Positions 1 through 8,153 of a stretch of DNA of 40,002 nucleotides are shown in pieces. Position numbers and translations under genes: made by a program. The notes under the pieces were generated by a model. It saw only the letters and a program-made list of their open reading frames with translations, made no database searches and was not told the DNA's origin. The stretch covers positions 1-40,002 of the forward strand of contig NZ_JAUFPQ010000025.1 in NCBI RefSeq assembly GCF_030409305.1, in the 5' to 3' direction. This DNA is from Halomonas maura. Lineage in GTDB: Bacteria > Pseudomonadota > Gammaproteobacteria > Pseudomonadales > Halomonadaceae. The first letter of the stretch is position 1; every line of letters begins with the position of its first letter.

Positions 1-567
1 GGGTCGCACCTCCAATTGTCCGGGTAGGTTCCGGATGAACAACCTACCGAGAGATCACACCTAGGTGTCCCGTCCGAGGTTGCCGGCAGCAGGACCAGAC
101 CGCCCAGCAGGCGCAGTTGCCGTCCTTCGACGGCCCCGCGGCTACCGGCCGTACTCGCGCGCCACCCGCGCCACCCTCACCCGGTAGCGCGAATACCCGG
201 CCTCACGCCCCAGCCGCTCGCCTCGCGATGGTCCACCCGGGCCTTCCCGCGGCGAATCGCCGCGAGATCCGCCCCGTACGAGACCGTGATGCCCAGCCCC
301 TCGCGGGCCGACTCCACGCCCAGAACGCTCGGCGGCCAGGGCGAGCATGCGCGCCGCCGTCTGCGCATCGCCGGTCTCGACGTCACTGCGCACAGACGTG
401 AAGATCCCCCTGGTGGGGCGGTGTCGGGGTCTCGGCGATCATGGGGCGCTGGACCCGCCCCGATCGAACGCCAGCCCCCCGGCCCGGGCAAGCCGGCGGT
501 CGCCCGAGCGGCGACGCCAGGCTATGCTCCATGACCGGAAGCCCAGCAGCAAGCAGAGAGGATGCCG
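1..567. other. Left-edge region without a supported gene
   Basis: No reading frame here has a recognisable family signature or a good ribosome binding site. Two overlapping minus-strand frames (142-393 and 177-491) could together be the worn remains of a LysR-type effector domain, because one frame reads as a plausible GLGITVSYGADLAAIRRG stretch and the other as GREAGYSRY, but they never join in one frame. High GC makes chance open frames common, so this is only a guess. The last bases hold the ribosome binding site of the downstream reductase. Confidence 0.4.
23..68. repeat. Inverted repeat plus 12-bp palindrome
   Basis: GGTAGGTT at 23-30 and AACCTACC at 41-48 form a perfect 8-bp inverted repeat around a 10-nt loop. 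It is followed at 57-68 by the perfect 12-bp palindrome ACACCTAGGTGT. Neither is followed by a T run. They could be a transposon end, an operator or the tail of a gene that lies off the window; the sequence alone does not decide. Confidence 0.5.
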
Positions 568-1512
568 ATGAGATTCGCGATCATGGGAAGCGGCGGCGTG
601 GGGGGCTACTTCGGTGCTCGCCTGGCCGAGGCCGGCGAGGATGTCACCTTCATCGCCCGCGGCGAGCACCTGACGGCGATCCGCCGCGACGGCCTGCGGG
701 TCGTCAGCATCAAGGGGGATGTCGCCATCACCCCGGCCAGCGCCACCGATGACCCGGCCGAGATCGGCGTGGTCGACGTGGTGCTGCTGGCGGTCAAGGC
801 CTGGCAGGTGCCGACCGCCGCCGAGGCCATCCGCCCCCTGGTCGGTCCGGATACCCTGGTGCTGCCCATGGAGAACGGGGTGGAGGCCGCCGACACCCTC
901 AGCGAGGTGCTCGGCGAGACGGCGGTCCTGGATGGCCTGTGCGGCATCCTCGCCTGGCGCGAGGCACCGGGGCTGATCCGCCATGCCGGGGTCGACCCCT
1001 TCGTGCGCTTCGGGACCCGCCTGCCCGCCCAGCGGGCCGGCGCCGAGCGTCTCAAGGCCGCCTTCGACCGCACCATCGGCGTCAGTGCCGAGATGCCCGA
1101 GGACATCGAGGTGGCGGTATGGAGCAAGTTCCTGTTCATCTGTGCCATGAGCGGCATCGGCGCCATCACCCGTGCCCCGCTGGGGGTGACCCGCCAGTTG
1201 CCGGAGACCCGCGGGCTGATCGAGCAGATCCTCGCCGAGATCGAGGCGGTGGCCCGGGCCCGTGGCGTGGCCCTGCCGGCGGATGCCGTGGCGCGGGCCC
1301 TGGCCTTCATCGACGAGCTGCCGGCCCAGAGCACCGCCTCCATGCAGCGCGACATCATGGAGGGGCGCCCCTCGGAGCTGGAGGCCCAGAACGGTGCCGT
1401 GGTGCGCCTGGGCCGGGCCGCCGGGGTGGCGACTCCGGTCAATGCGATGATCCATGCCGCCCTGCTGCCCCAGGAGAACTCCGCCCGTGGCGCCAAGGCC
1501 GAGACCTGGTAG
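568..1512 (+). CDS. panE: 2-dehydropantoate 2-reductase (ketopantoate reductase family)
   Basis: Predicted NADPH-dependent reductase that turns 2-dehydropantoate into pantoate in the pantothenate/CoA pathway; cytoplasmic. The 314-residue protein opens with a Rossmann dinucleotide motif (GSGGVGG, residues 7-13). It carries a lysine after the NADPH domain (K77 in LAVKAWQ), the MENG segment with N103, and the helical C-terminal domain with the candidate catalytic lysine in VWSKF (K187). Length fits the family (about 290-315). I start it at the second in-frame ATG, because GAGAGG at 556-561 sits 6 bases before it and only touches the ATG at 562. Many genomes carry several PanE paralogues acting on other 2-oxo acids, so the exact substrate is uncertain. 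It is a single gene facing the CapA/deaminase pair. Confidence 0.85.
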   Translation: MRFAIMGSGGVGGYFGARLAEAGEDVTFIARGEHLTAIRRDGLRVVSIKGDVAITPASATDDPAEIGVVDVVLLAVKAWQVPTAAEAIRPLVGPDTLVLPMENGVEAADTLSEVLGETAVLDGLCGILAWREAPGLIRHAGVDPFVRFGTRLPAQRAGAERLKAAFDRTIGVSAEMPEDIEVAVWSKFLFICAMSGIGAITRAPLGVTRQLPETRGLIEQILAEIEAVARARGVALPADAVARALAFIDELPAQSTASMQRDIMEGRPSELEAQNGAVVRLGRAAGVATPVNAMIHAALLPQENSARGAKAETW

Positions 1513-1622
1513 GCGGCGTCGACGGCGGGCCACCAGTGCCCCGGCGAGGTCCGAGGCCCACTGGACCGTCTGGCACGGCCCGCCACTCGCCGCTTGTGCG
1601 AGTCAGGCGCCTCGCTCGCCGC

Positions 1623-2744
1623 TCACTCGCCGTTCCCCGGCCAGTCCAGTATCAGCCGCTCCCGCTGGTCGAGCCGAACCCGGGTGCCCAGGGGGCGGCT
1701 TTGCCGGTCGAGCATCCGGCACAACCAGCGCGTCGCCTCCTCGTCGGCCCGCTCGAGGCGGAAGCGACGCCGCCGCATGGGCACCATGGTCAACGATTGC
1801 AGCCGACCATCGGCATGATGCAGCACCGGAAAATACAGCAGCACCAGCTCGCCCCGGTAGCTCTCGTGCCCGCCGATGCCCTCATAGTCGTTGATCAGGT
1901 CACCGCAGCCGTAGAGGATGAGCTTGCCATGGTGGACCTCGATGCCCAGGGGATGGTGGGAGGAGTGCCCCCACACCAGGTCCACGCCGGCGTCGTCGAT
2001 CAGCCGCTGGGCGAAGGCGCGGTGCTGGGCCGGGAGGTCATACCCCCAGTTGCCGCCCCAGTGCAGGGAAACGACGGCCAGTTCGCCCGGCGCACGCCGC
2101 CGGATCCGGCGGGCGACCTCGCGAACGCCGGCATCGCCCGGACGGCGCAGCAGGTCGATCCCGGGCCGTGAGGAAGTGGCCTCCCAGCGCTCCGGCACGC
2201 CACTGTTCGGCAGGCCCAGGGACAGCAGGCGCACCCGCCCACCTGGCGTCGACAGGCAGAGTGGCGCCGTGGCCTCGTCGCGCTCCCGCCCGGCACCGAC
2301 ATGCCGCAGGCCCGCCGCCTCCAGGACCTCGAGGGTTTCCAGCAGGCCGGCCTCTCCCCAGTCCAGCACGTGGTTGTTGGCCAGGGCGCAGGCATCCACG
2401 CCCGCCGCCGCCAGTACCGGCAGGTTATCGGGGTGCATGCGGTAGTGGATGCCCTTGGGCTCGGCGGCCTCGCTGGTGGTGACCGCGGTCTCCAGGTTGA
2501 TCAACCGCAGGTCCGGGGCATGTTCGGCCACTTCCGCCAGGGCATCGCCCCACACATAGGCGAAGTCGACCGGATAGGGGATGGGCCCATGGGCCGTCTC
2601 GGCCAGGCGCACATAGCCCTCGGCCGAGTCCATGTAGCCTTCGTAGAGTCGGGGATCGCCGGGGTGGGGCAGGATCTGATCGATGCCGCGCCCGGTCATC
2701 ACATCACCGGTCAGCCACAGGCTGAGGTCGGAGGAGGTCGCCAT
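1623..2744 (-). CDS. CapA-family metallophosphoesterase-like protein
   Basis: A 373-residue protein of the PGA_cap/CapA family (calcineurin-like metallophosphoesterase fold), named after the poly-gamma-glutamate capsule protein. Family motifs appear in order: LTGDVMTGRG (residues 11-20, metal Asp D14), LINLETAVT (81-89), ALANNHVLDWG (120-130), SLHWGGNWG and WGHSSHHPLG with metal-binding histidines. There is no signal peptide or membrane anchor, unlike classical CapA, so a cytoplasmic hydrolase is likelier than a capsule role. The start is the ATG 6 bases after AGGAGA; a longer frame upstream has no ribosome binding site and overlaps the deaminase gene. It lies 11 bases downstream of the cytosine deaminase gene and is probably cotranscribed with it. 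Confidence 0.8.
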   Translation of the reverse strand: MATSSDLSLWLTGDVMTGRGIDQILPHPGDPRLYEGYMDSAEGYVRLAETAHGPIPYPVDFAYVWGDALAEVAEHAPDLRLINLETAVTTSEAAEPKGIHYRMHPDNLPVLAAAGVDACALANNHVLDWGEAGLLETLEVLEAAGLRHVGAGRERDEATAPLCLSTPGGRVRLLSLGLPNSGVPERWEATSSRPGIDLLRRPGDAGVREVARRIRRRAPGELAVVSLHWGGNWGYDLPAQHRAFAQRLIDDAGVDLVWGHSSHHPLGIEVHHGKLILYGCGDLINDYEGIGGHESYRGELVLLYFPVLHHADGRLQSLTMVPMRRRRFRLERADEEATRWLCRMLDRQSRPLGTRVRLDQRERLILDWPGNGE

Positions 2745-2755
2745 TCCGTTGTCTC

Positions 2756-3193
2756 CTACTCGCCGATATCCTCGTGCCACAGCTCTGGGGAGGTGGCGAT
2801 GAAGCGCTCCATCAACGCGATGCACTCCGGATCCTGCAGCACCTCGACCTCGACGCCGCGCTCCCGCAGCAGGGCCTCCTCACCCAGGAAGGTGCGGTTC
2901 TCGCCGATCACCACCCGGGGAATGCCGTAGAGCAGGATGGCGCCCGTGCACATCGCGCAGGGCGAGAGCGTGGTGTAGAGGGTCGAGTCGCGATAGATCG
3001 CCGCCGGCTGGCGGCCGGCGTTGTCCAGGGCATCCATCTCGCCGTGCAGCACCGCACTGCCCAGTTGCACGCGGCGATTGTGGCCGCTGCCGAGGATCAC
3101 TCCCTGGTGCACCAGGACGGACCCGATCGGAATCCCTCCCTCGGCGAGGCCGTTGCGCGCCTCGTTCAGGGCGGCCCTCATGAAGTGTTCCAT
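2756..3193 (-). CDS. Fungal-type cytosine deaminase (CDA fold)
   Basis: Predicted to deaminate cytosine to uracil in pyrimidine salvage. The 145-residue protein has the zinc-dependent deaminase motifs VLHGEMDALDN (zinc ligand H50, catalytic E52) and SPCAMC (zinc ligands C79 and C82). As I recall the yeast enzyme FCY1, the resemblance runs along nearly the whole chain: GGIPIGSVLV, the SAVLHGE segment, TLYTTLSPC.MCTGAI, YGIPR.V.GEN and the C-terminal EDIGE. This differs from the usual bacterial cytosine deaminase CodA, an unrelated amidohydrolase. A tRNA adenosine deaminase (TadA) is less likely given the tail and the spacing of motifs. First gene of a two-gene minus-strand operon with the CapA-like gene. 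Confidence 0.85.
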   Translation of the reverse strand: MEHFMRAALNEARNGLAEGGIPIGSVLVHQGVILGSGHNRRVQLGSAVLHGEMDALDNAGRQPAAIYRDSTLYTTLSPCAMCTGAILLYGIPRVVIGENRTFLGEEALLRERGVEVEVLQDPECIALMERFIATSPELWHEDIGE

Positions 3194-3391
3194 GTCACGC
3201 TCTCCGTTGCGTTGGCTTGCGAATCAGCCTACGCCGGCCACCCCGGGTCGACCAGTCCCATCCGACCTCACCTCGTCAACGCCACGGCCGATCCGAGGCG
3301 TTGCCGATGGGGAAGCTGCCGACCGATAGGGGCTATGCTGAAGACTGGATGACACCCAGTGATCTACCGCCATGCTCCCGGGAGCCTGACC

Positions 3392-4513
3392 GTGGCCGAC
3401 CAGAACAGAGTCATCGCCTTCTACGATGAACGCATGCTGTTGCATCAGCCGAGTATCGATGTTCCCTTTCTACCCAACCGCATGGATCGCCGTATCCGCC
3501 AGCTGCTCGCCGGGCTCTCCATCCCCTGGAAATACCCCGAGCACCCCGCACGCCTCACGGCGATCCGCCAGCTGCTTGAGAGGGAGCCCATACCCGGCCT
3601 GGTCTTCGAGGCGGGCCGGGAGGCCTCCCATGAGCAACTCGCCAGGGTGCACACGACCTCCTTCCTGCGCGACATCTTCAGCCTGGAGGGAGCCAATAGC
3701 TGGCTCGACGTGGACACCACCGCCGTCTCGCCGGGCAGCATCGAGGCGGCCCGAGTGGCGGCGGGCACGGCCATCGCCGCCGTCGAAGCGGTGGTCGAAG
3801 GACGCGCCGAGAGCGCCTTCGCCCTGGTGAGGCCGCCGGGTCACCATGCCGAGCCGGTGCGCGCCCGGGGCTTCTGCCTGTTCAACAACGTGGCGGTAGC
3901 GGCCGCCCACGCCCAGGCAGCGCTGGGCTGCGAGCGGGTGTTGATCGTCGACTGGGATGCCCATCACGGCAACGGCACCCAGGAGATCTTCTGGGCCTCC
4001 CCGGACGTGATGCTGTTCGATATCCACCGGGCCGCCCCCTTCTATCCGGGGTCGGGCCGGCTCGAGGAGACCGGTGCGGGCCTCGGCGAGGGCACCACCG
4101 TGAACGTGCCGGTACCCGGCGGCACCGGTGACGAGGCCTACCTGACGGCCTTCCGCGAGATCCTGGCACCGGCGGCGGACTGGTTCCAACCCGATCTGAT
4201 CCTGGTCTCGGCAGGGTTCGACGCCCATTGGCAGGACCTCGCCCTGAATGTTTCCTACGACGGGTTCGGGGCCATGACCGGCCTCCTCCAGGCGCTGGCG
4301 CGCCGCCACTGCGAGGGGCGCCTGGCCCTCGTGCTGGAAGGCGGCTACAACCTTGAAGCGGTGTCGCGGGGAGCCCACAGCGTGCTCTCCGTGCTCGCCG
4401 GCATCCCCCCTGCCGAACCCGGCAGCCGAGGCCTCTCCGAGGTGCAGGCCGCAGCGGCATTTCATCGCGAAGCGTTCGTCGACCCCGACGCCAATGGCGA
4501 TGCCTCCCGATGA
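3392..4513 (+). CDS. Histone deacetylase family / acetylpolyamine-amidohydrolase-like protein
   Basis: Zinc-dependent deacetylase of the arginase/HDAC fold, probably acting on acetylated polyamines or other small acetyl-amides, as bacterial members do. In the 373-residue protein the active-site elements are intact: RPPGHHAE with the paired histidines H151-H152, [11 protein letters not shown] with zinc ligands D189 and H191, SAGFDAH with the third zinc ligand D277, and EGGYN with the catalytic tyrosine. I start at GTG 3392 because GGGAG lies 7 bases before it; the frame is open from GTG 3359 but without a ribosome binding site. It is monocistronic and convergent with the VIT transporter gene, 28 bases away. 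Resemblance is to the class II-like bacterial group; the substrate cannot be read from sequence. Confidence 0.85.
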   Translation: MADQNRVIAFYDERMLLHQPSIDVPFLPNRMDRRIRQLLAGLSIPWKYPEHPARLTAIRQLLEREPIPGLVFEAGREASHEQLARVHTTSFLRDIFSLEGANSWLDVDTTAVSPGSIEAARVAAGTAIAAVEAVVEGRAESAFALVRPPGHHAEPVRARGFCLFNNVAVAAAHAQAALGCERVLIVDWDAHHGNGTQEIFWASPDVMLFDIHRAAPFYPGSGRLEETGAGLGEGTTVNVPVPGGTGDEAYLTAFREILAPAADWFQPDLILVSAGFDAHWQDLALNVSYDGFGAMTGLLQALARRHCEGRLALVLEGGYNLEAVSRGAHSVLSVLAGIPPAEPGSRGLSEVQAAAAFHREAFVDPDANGDASR

Positions 4514-4541
4514 GGCAGGCAGGGCGGCATCGCGCGTCGGC

Positions 4542-5300
4542 TCACAGCGCCACGCCGAACCAGGTCTGCGCCAGATAGCCGGTGAGGAACGCCAGGCTGG
4601 CCGCCGCGCCCCCCATCAGCAGCGTACGCAGCCCCGACTGCCAAACCGGCCGCTGGTAGACCAGGCTCTTGAGCATGCCGATCAGCAGGAACATGAAGGC
4701 GGCGATCGCCAGGCTGGCCAGGAACCGGTGCAGGGGCTCCAGGCCCGGGAGCGCATAGGGCAGCAGGGGCATGGCGCCCACCACCAGGAAGGCCAGGAAG
4801 GTCACCAGCGCCGAGCGCCACGGGCTCAGCGCGACGCGCTGCAGGCCATGCTCCTCGGTGAGCATGGTCTCCACCCACACCTCCCGGTCGCGGCTGATGG
4901 TTTCCACCACCTGCTGCAGGATCTCTCCCTCGAAGCCCTTGCGGGCATAGATCTGGCGGATCTCCTCCCGTTCGCCCTCGGGCACCAGGTCGATATGTTC
5001 GCGTTCGCGCTCCCGGGCGCGCTCCACGCCCTCGCGCTGCGCCTGGACCGCCTCGTAGTTGCTGATCGCCATGCTGAAGCCGTCGGCCAGCAGGTTGGCG
5101 AAACCCAGCACCAGGGCGACACGGGCCGAGAAGCCCGCACCGAAGGCTCCCGAGACCACCGCGAAGGTGGTCACGCAACCGTCGATGGCCCCCAGGATGG
5201 CATCCGGCGTGCTCTGGGCAGGGGCCGGTGCCTCGAGTCGACGGCGGATCGCCTCGGGATCGTGGTGTTCCCTCAGCGCCTGCTGCTTGCTGCGCTTCAT
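4542..5300 (-). CDS. VIT1/CCC1 family Fe2+/Mn2+ transporter
   Basis: A 252-residue integral membrane protein of the VIT family, which moves Fe2+ or Mn2+ out of the cytoplasm. The hallmark GAIDGCVTTFAVV (residues 37-49) lies in the first membrane helix, followed by a second helix with FANLLADGFSMAISNY. A charged, Glu-rich amphipathic segment (about 88-150) corresponds to the cytoplasmic metal-binding domain of plant VIT1. Three more hydrophobic helices follow (about 164-184, 190-212, 224-246). The start is ATG 5300 behind GGAGGAAG; the longer open frame upstream is untranslated leader. Single gene, convergent with the deacetylase gene and divergent from the FMN reductase gene. Confidence 0.85.
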   Translation of the reverse strand: MKRSKQQALREHHDPEAIRRRLEAPAPAQSTPDAILGAIDGCVTTFAVVSGAFGAGFSARVALVLGFANLLADGFSMAISNYEAVQAQREGVERAREREREHIDLVPEGEREEIRQIYARKGFEGEILQQVVETISRDREVWVETMLTEEHGLQRVALSPWRSALVTFLAFLVVGAMPLLPYALPGLEPLHRFLASLAIAAFMFLLIGMLKSLVYQRPVWQSGLRTLLMGGAAASLAFLTGYLAQTWFGVAL

Positions 5301-5511
5301 GGTGTCTTCCTCCGTCACGCGGACCCTGCCCGCTGCTTGCAGCGTCGTCAGCGGCGTTTCGCCTGTCCAGCCCGCCGACAGGGGACAGCGCATGCAAGCC
5401 TGGCCCGCCTCGCTGAGTCTGCGCCTCGCGTCGACTTCCCTCGACGCTTGAGCCGGGGCGCCGAAACCCGCAAGATCGAGACCACCCAAGGGCAAGCGAG
5501 GAGGGCCACCC

Positions 5512-6102
5512 ATGACCGAGCGGACATCACCCCGCATCCTGGTCTTCGCCGGCAGCAGCCGGGAAGCCTCGTTCAACAAGCGCCTGGCGCGGCTCGCCAC
5601 CGAGCGCCTCGAGGCGCTCGGCGGCAGGCCGACCTTCGTCGACCTGAACGACTACCCGATGCCGCTGTATAACGGCGACCTGGAGACCGCCGAGGGCCTG
5701 CCCGAGATGGCCGTGGCCCTGCGCGGGGTGCTCGCCGAGCACCAGGGGCTGATGATCGCCTCCCCGGAATACAACGGCTTCATCACCCCGCTGCTCAAGA
5801 ACACCATCGACTGGCTCACCCGCCCCCATGAGGGCGAGAGCGGCCTGGCATTGTTCCAGGGACGCCTCGCCGCGGTGGTCTCCGCCTCGCCGGGCGGACT
5901 CGGCGGCATCCGCAGCCTGGCGCTGATTCGCCAGCTGCTCGGCAATATCGGCGTCACGGTGCTGCCGGACCAGCTCGCCGTGGCCCGGGCAAGCGATGCC
6001 TTCGGCGAGGATGGCCGGCTGGCGAGCGATGCCCATCGCGACAAGCTGGACGCCATCTGCCGGCGGCTGGTGGAGGACCTGCAGCGCCTGCATGGCCGCT
6101 GA
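5512..6102 (+). CDS. NADPH-dependent FMN reductase family (ChrR-like quinone/azo reductase)
   Basis: Flavodoxin-fold oxidoreductase that uses FMN and NAD(P)H to reduce quinones, azo compounds or metal oxyanions; cytoplasmic. Visible motifs are the FMN phosphate loop GSSREASFN (residues 14-22), DLNDYPMP (44-51) and the flavin-contact SPEYNG (84-89) followed by LKNTIDWL. It has 196 residues, usual for the family. The start is well set by GAGGAGGG 7 bases upstream. It stands alone and is followed by a GC-rich hairpin before the convergent DUF2798 gene. ChrR itself cannot be told from paralogues here. Confidence 0.85.
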   Translation: MTERTSPRILVFAGSSREASFNKRLARLATERLEALGGRPTFVDLNDYPMPLYNGDLETAEGLPEMAVALRGVLAEHQGLMIASPEYNGFITPLLKNTIDWLTRPHEGESGLALFQGRLAAVVSASPGGLGGIRSLALIRQLLGNIGVTVLPDQLAVARASDAFGEDGRLASDAHRDKLDAICRRLVEDLQRLHGR

Positions 6103-6104
6103 AT

Positions 6105-6124
6105 CCCGCCTGGCCCATGGCGGG
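6105..6124. terminator. Candidate hairpin between convergent genes
   Basis: CCCGCC (6105-6110) pairs with GGCGGG (6119-6124) around an 8-base loop, directly after the FMN reductase stop and just before the end of the oppositely oriented DUF2798 gene. No U run follows, so Rho-independent termination is uncertain. Confidence 0.35.
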
Positions 6125-6140
6125 CCGCCTACCGGGCCCG

Positions 6141-6437
6141 CTAGCGCTCCCGCCCGTCGGCGACCGTCCAGGCCACCAGCCGGACCACCAGCGGCCTGAC
6201 CAGCAGCACCCCGGCGAAGGCCACCGGCATGGCCCGCACATAGGCCCGGCCCACGGTCGCCAGGTAGTCGGGGCCCAGCCCCCCGGTCACCGCCGTGATC
6301 ACCAGGCTCATCAACAGCGTCATCAGCGCCGACATGTAGAAGGCGAAGACCACCGGCGCCATCCGCCGCGGCAGCCCGCCGCGGCGCCTGCCCGTGTCGC
6401 GGGACGCCGTCTCCTGGCGTCGGGTCGTCGTTGTCAT
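6141..6437 (-). CDS. DUF2798 domain small membrane protein
   Basis: A 98-residue protein with a basic N-terminus (TRR, GRRRGG) and two hydrophobic helices (about residues 27-51 and 69-90). The pattern FAFYMSALMTLLMSLVITA and the second helix with RAMPVAFAGVLLVRPLV match the DUF2798 family, whose function is unknown. ATG 6437 follows a GAGGAG. It is divergent from the LysR-type gene at 6577, and the 139-base gap between them probably holds both promoters, so regulation by that LysR protein is a reasonable guess. Confidence 0.75.
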   Translation of the reverse strand: MTTTTRRQETASRDTGRRRGGLPRRMAPVVFAFYMSALMTLLMSLVITAVTGGLGPDYLATVGRAYVRAMPVAFAGVLLVRPLVVRLVAWTVADGRER

Positions 6438-6576
6438 GGCATGACTCCTCGTTGTCCGTCCGGTTGCGAGACAGCCACAGCCTAGCGCCCGGGGAGGATC
6501 GCCTGTAGACAGCGACGGCTTGGTTCACTATCAATGTTTATTTACGAATCTGCCGCGAGATTACTCGAGATTCCCA

Positions 6577-7503
6577 ATGGATACCCTGCGCGCCATCGAA
6601 AGCTTCGTGAAGGCCGTGGAGGCCGGCAGCATCGCCGCCGGCGCCAAGCGGCTGGGCATCAGCCCGGCCGCGGCCAGTCAGGGCATCGCCCGGCTGGAGG
6701 CCTCGCTGGGGGTGCGGCTATTGACGCGCACCACGCGGAGCATGTCGCTGACCGACAGCGGCGCGCTCTACTACCAGCGCGTCAGGCACATCGCCCGGGA
6801 CATCGAGCGCGCCCATGACGCCATCTCCTCGCTGCAGGCGGAGCCGCGCGGCCGCCTGCGGGTCGCCTCCACCGCCGCCTTCGGCCGGCATGTCCTGGCG
6901 CCGCTGATGCCGGCCTTTAATGCCCGCTTCCGCCACCTCGCCCTGGAGATCCTCACCACCGACCGCAGCGTCGACCATATCCAGGAGGACCTGGACGTCA
7001 GCATCCGCTTCACGCCCCAGCTGGAGGACGGCCTGGTGGCCCGACGCATCGCCTCCCTGCCCTTCCTGTTCTGCGCCTCGCCGACCTACCTGGCGAAGGC
7101 GGGGCATCCCCAGACGCCGGAGGAGCTCCGCCACCATGACTGCCTGGCGTTCCGCTTCCCGCGGGATGGCCGCTTCTTGAGCTGGGGCTTCATTCGCGAC
7201 GGAAGGCGCTTCGAGGCGGACATCAGGGCCGCCATGATCAGCGACGACATCGACGTGCTGACCCAGATGGCCCTCTCGGGCGGTGGCATCACCCGCCTGG
7301 CCGACTTCATCGCCCAGCCCCATATCGACCAGGGCCGCCTGGTGCCGCTGTTCGAGGAACCCGGCAGCGATGGGGTCCACGCCGTGTCGGAGCCCATGGA
7401 TATCTATCTGTGCGTCAGGGATCGCCACGAGTTCACGCCCAAGGTGAAGGTCTTCATGGATTACCTGGTCGAGCAGATGCCGCCCCGCTGGCGGCCGCGC
7501 TAG
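6577..7503 (+). CDS. LysR-family transcriptional regulator
   Basis: A 308-residue LTTR. The N-terminal winged helix-turn-helix is clear: MDTLRAIESFVKAVEAG, then AAAKRLGIS-like AAGAKRLGISPAAASQGIARLE and LTRTTRSMSLTDSG (residues 1-65). A periplasmic-binding-like effector domain follows (about 90-290) with GRLRVAS, the RRIASLPFLFCASPTYL segment and GGITRLADF. I use ATG 6577, where LTTR homology begins; the frame is open upstream to 6520. It is divergent from the DUF2798 gene, a typical LTTR target arrangement. Its stop codon overlaps the stop of the convergent MAPEG gene. The inducer is unknown. Confidence 0.9.
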   Translation: MDTLRAIESFVKAVEAGSIAAGAKRLGISPAAASQGIARLEASLGVRLLTRTTRSMSLTDSGALYYQRVRHIARDIERAHDAISSLQAEPRGRLRVASTAAFGRHVLAPLMPAFNARFRHLALEILTTDRSVDHIQEDLDVSIRFTPQLEDGLVARRIASLPFLFCASPTYLAKAGHPQTPEELRHHDCLAFRFPRDGRFLSWGFIRDGRRFEADIRAAMISDDIDVLTQMALSGGGITRLADFIAQPHIDQGRLVPLFEEPGSDGVHAVSEPMDIYLCVRDRHEFTPKVKVFMDYLVEQMPPRWRPR

Positions 7504-7913
7504 ACGATCGCGTTGCTCGCGCCCTGGCTCGCCGCCCGCCAGACGATGTAGAGGCAGGCGGCCATGCCCGCCGCATAGACGCCGGAGCGCCACCAGGCGA
7601 GATTGGCCGCATAGAGCAACGGATGCAGCAGGCGGCAGGCCAGGAACAGCCACGCCGCCCCGTCGAGGTCCGCGAGGTCCAGCCCGCTGCCGACGGCGAT
7701 GACGCAGACCGCGGCAAACGCCGCCAGCGACTCCCAGGCATTGGCCTGGGCGGCGTTGACCCGGGCGCCCACGCCCGTGAGGCGCGCCTGCTGGGCCCGC
7801 GGATGGTGGTTATCGAGTCGCCCGCACTGGCGCACGCGATACAGGGCACCGACCCAGGCCAGCAGGATCGGCAGCAGCGAGACGACGAACAGCACATACA
7901 GGATGAGGGGCAT
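7500..7913 (-). CDS. MAPEG family membrane protein
   Basis: A 137-residue membrane protein of the MAPEG family (membrane-associated proteins in eicosanoid and glutathione metabolism; bacterial members are glutathione-transferase-like). Four hydrophobic helices are visible (about 1-22, 55-77, 82-105, 110-130). The family signature is RVRQCGRLDNHHPRAQQARL followed by RVNAAQANAWESLAAF, with the conserved Asn and Glu. ATG 7913 is preceded by GCCCC-rich sequence with GGGGAAGG-like complement, an acceptable ribosome binding site. The stop is shared with the convergent LysR gene within the four bases CTAG (7500-7503). A second, distant MAPEG gene lies at 23542-24021. Confidence 0.8.
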   Translation of the reverse strand: MPLILYVLFVVSLLPILLAWVGALYRVRQCGRLDNHHPRAQQARLTGVGARVNAAQANAWESLAAFAAVCVIAVGSGLDLADLDGAAWLFLACRLLHPLLYAANLAWWRSGVYAAGMAACLYIVWRAASQGASNAIV

Positions 7914-8153
7914 GGGGCCTTCCCCGGCAGGTGGATCGAATAGCGTGGTCCCGCTCAGCGCAGCCCTCGCCGGCGCGCGGCGAGTGCCGCACACGGCGCG
8001 ATGCCCGACCGCCATGGCCCACTGGGCCCGACCGGCAGGCGCGCCACACCGTCGCGCGGCCAGGCCCCCCATCGCCGTCCGACAGGGCCAGGGCCGGCAA
8101 CACCCATTACGCTAACAGTACACCGGCCCTTCGACACGATGCAGGAGACGGCC

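Noticed and set aside
439..1533. Long minus-strand frame antisense to the PanE-like gene
   Set aside because: Low-complexity Gly/Ala/His-rich composition with no family motif; a typical shadow in GC-rich DNA.
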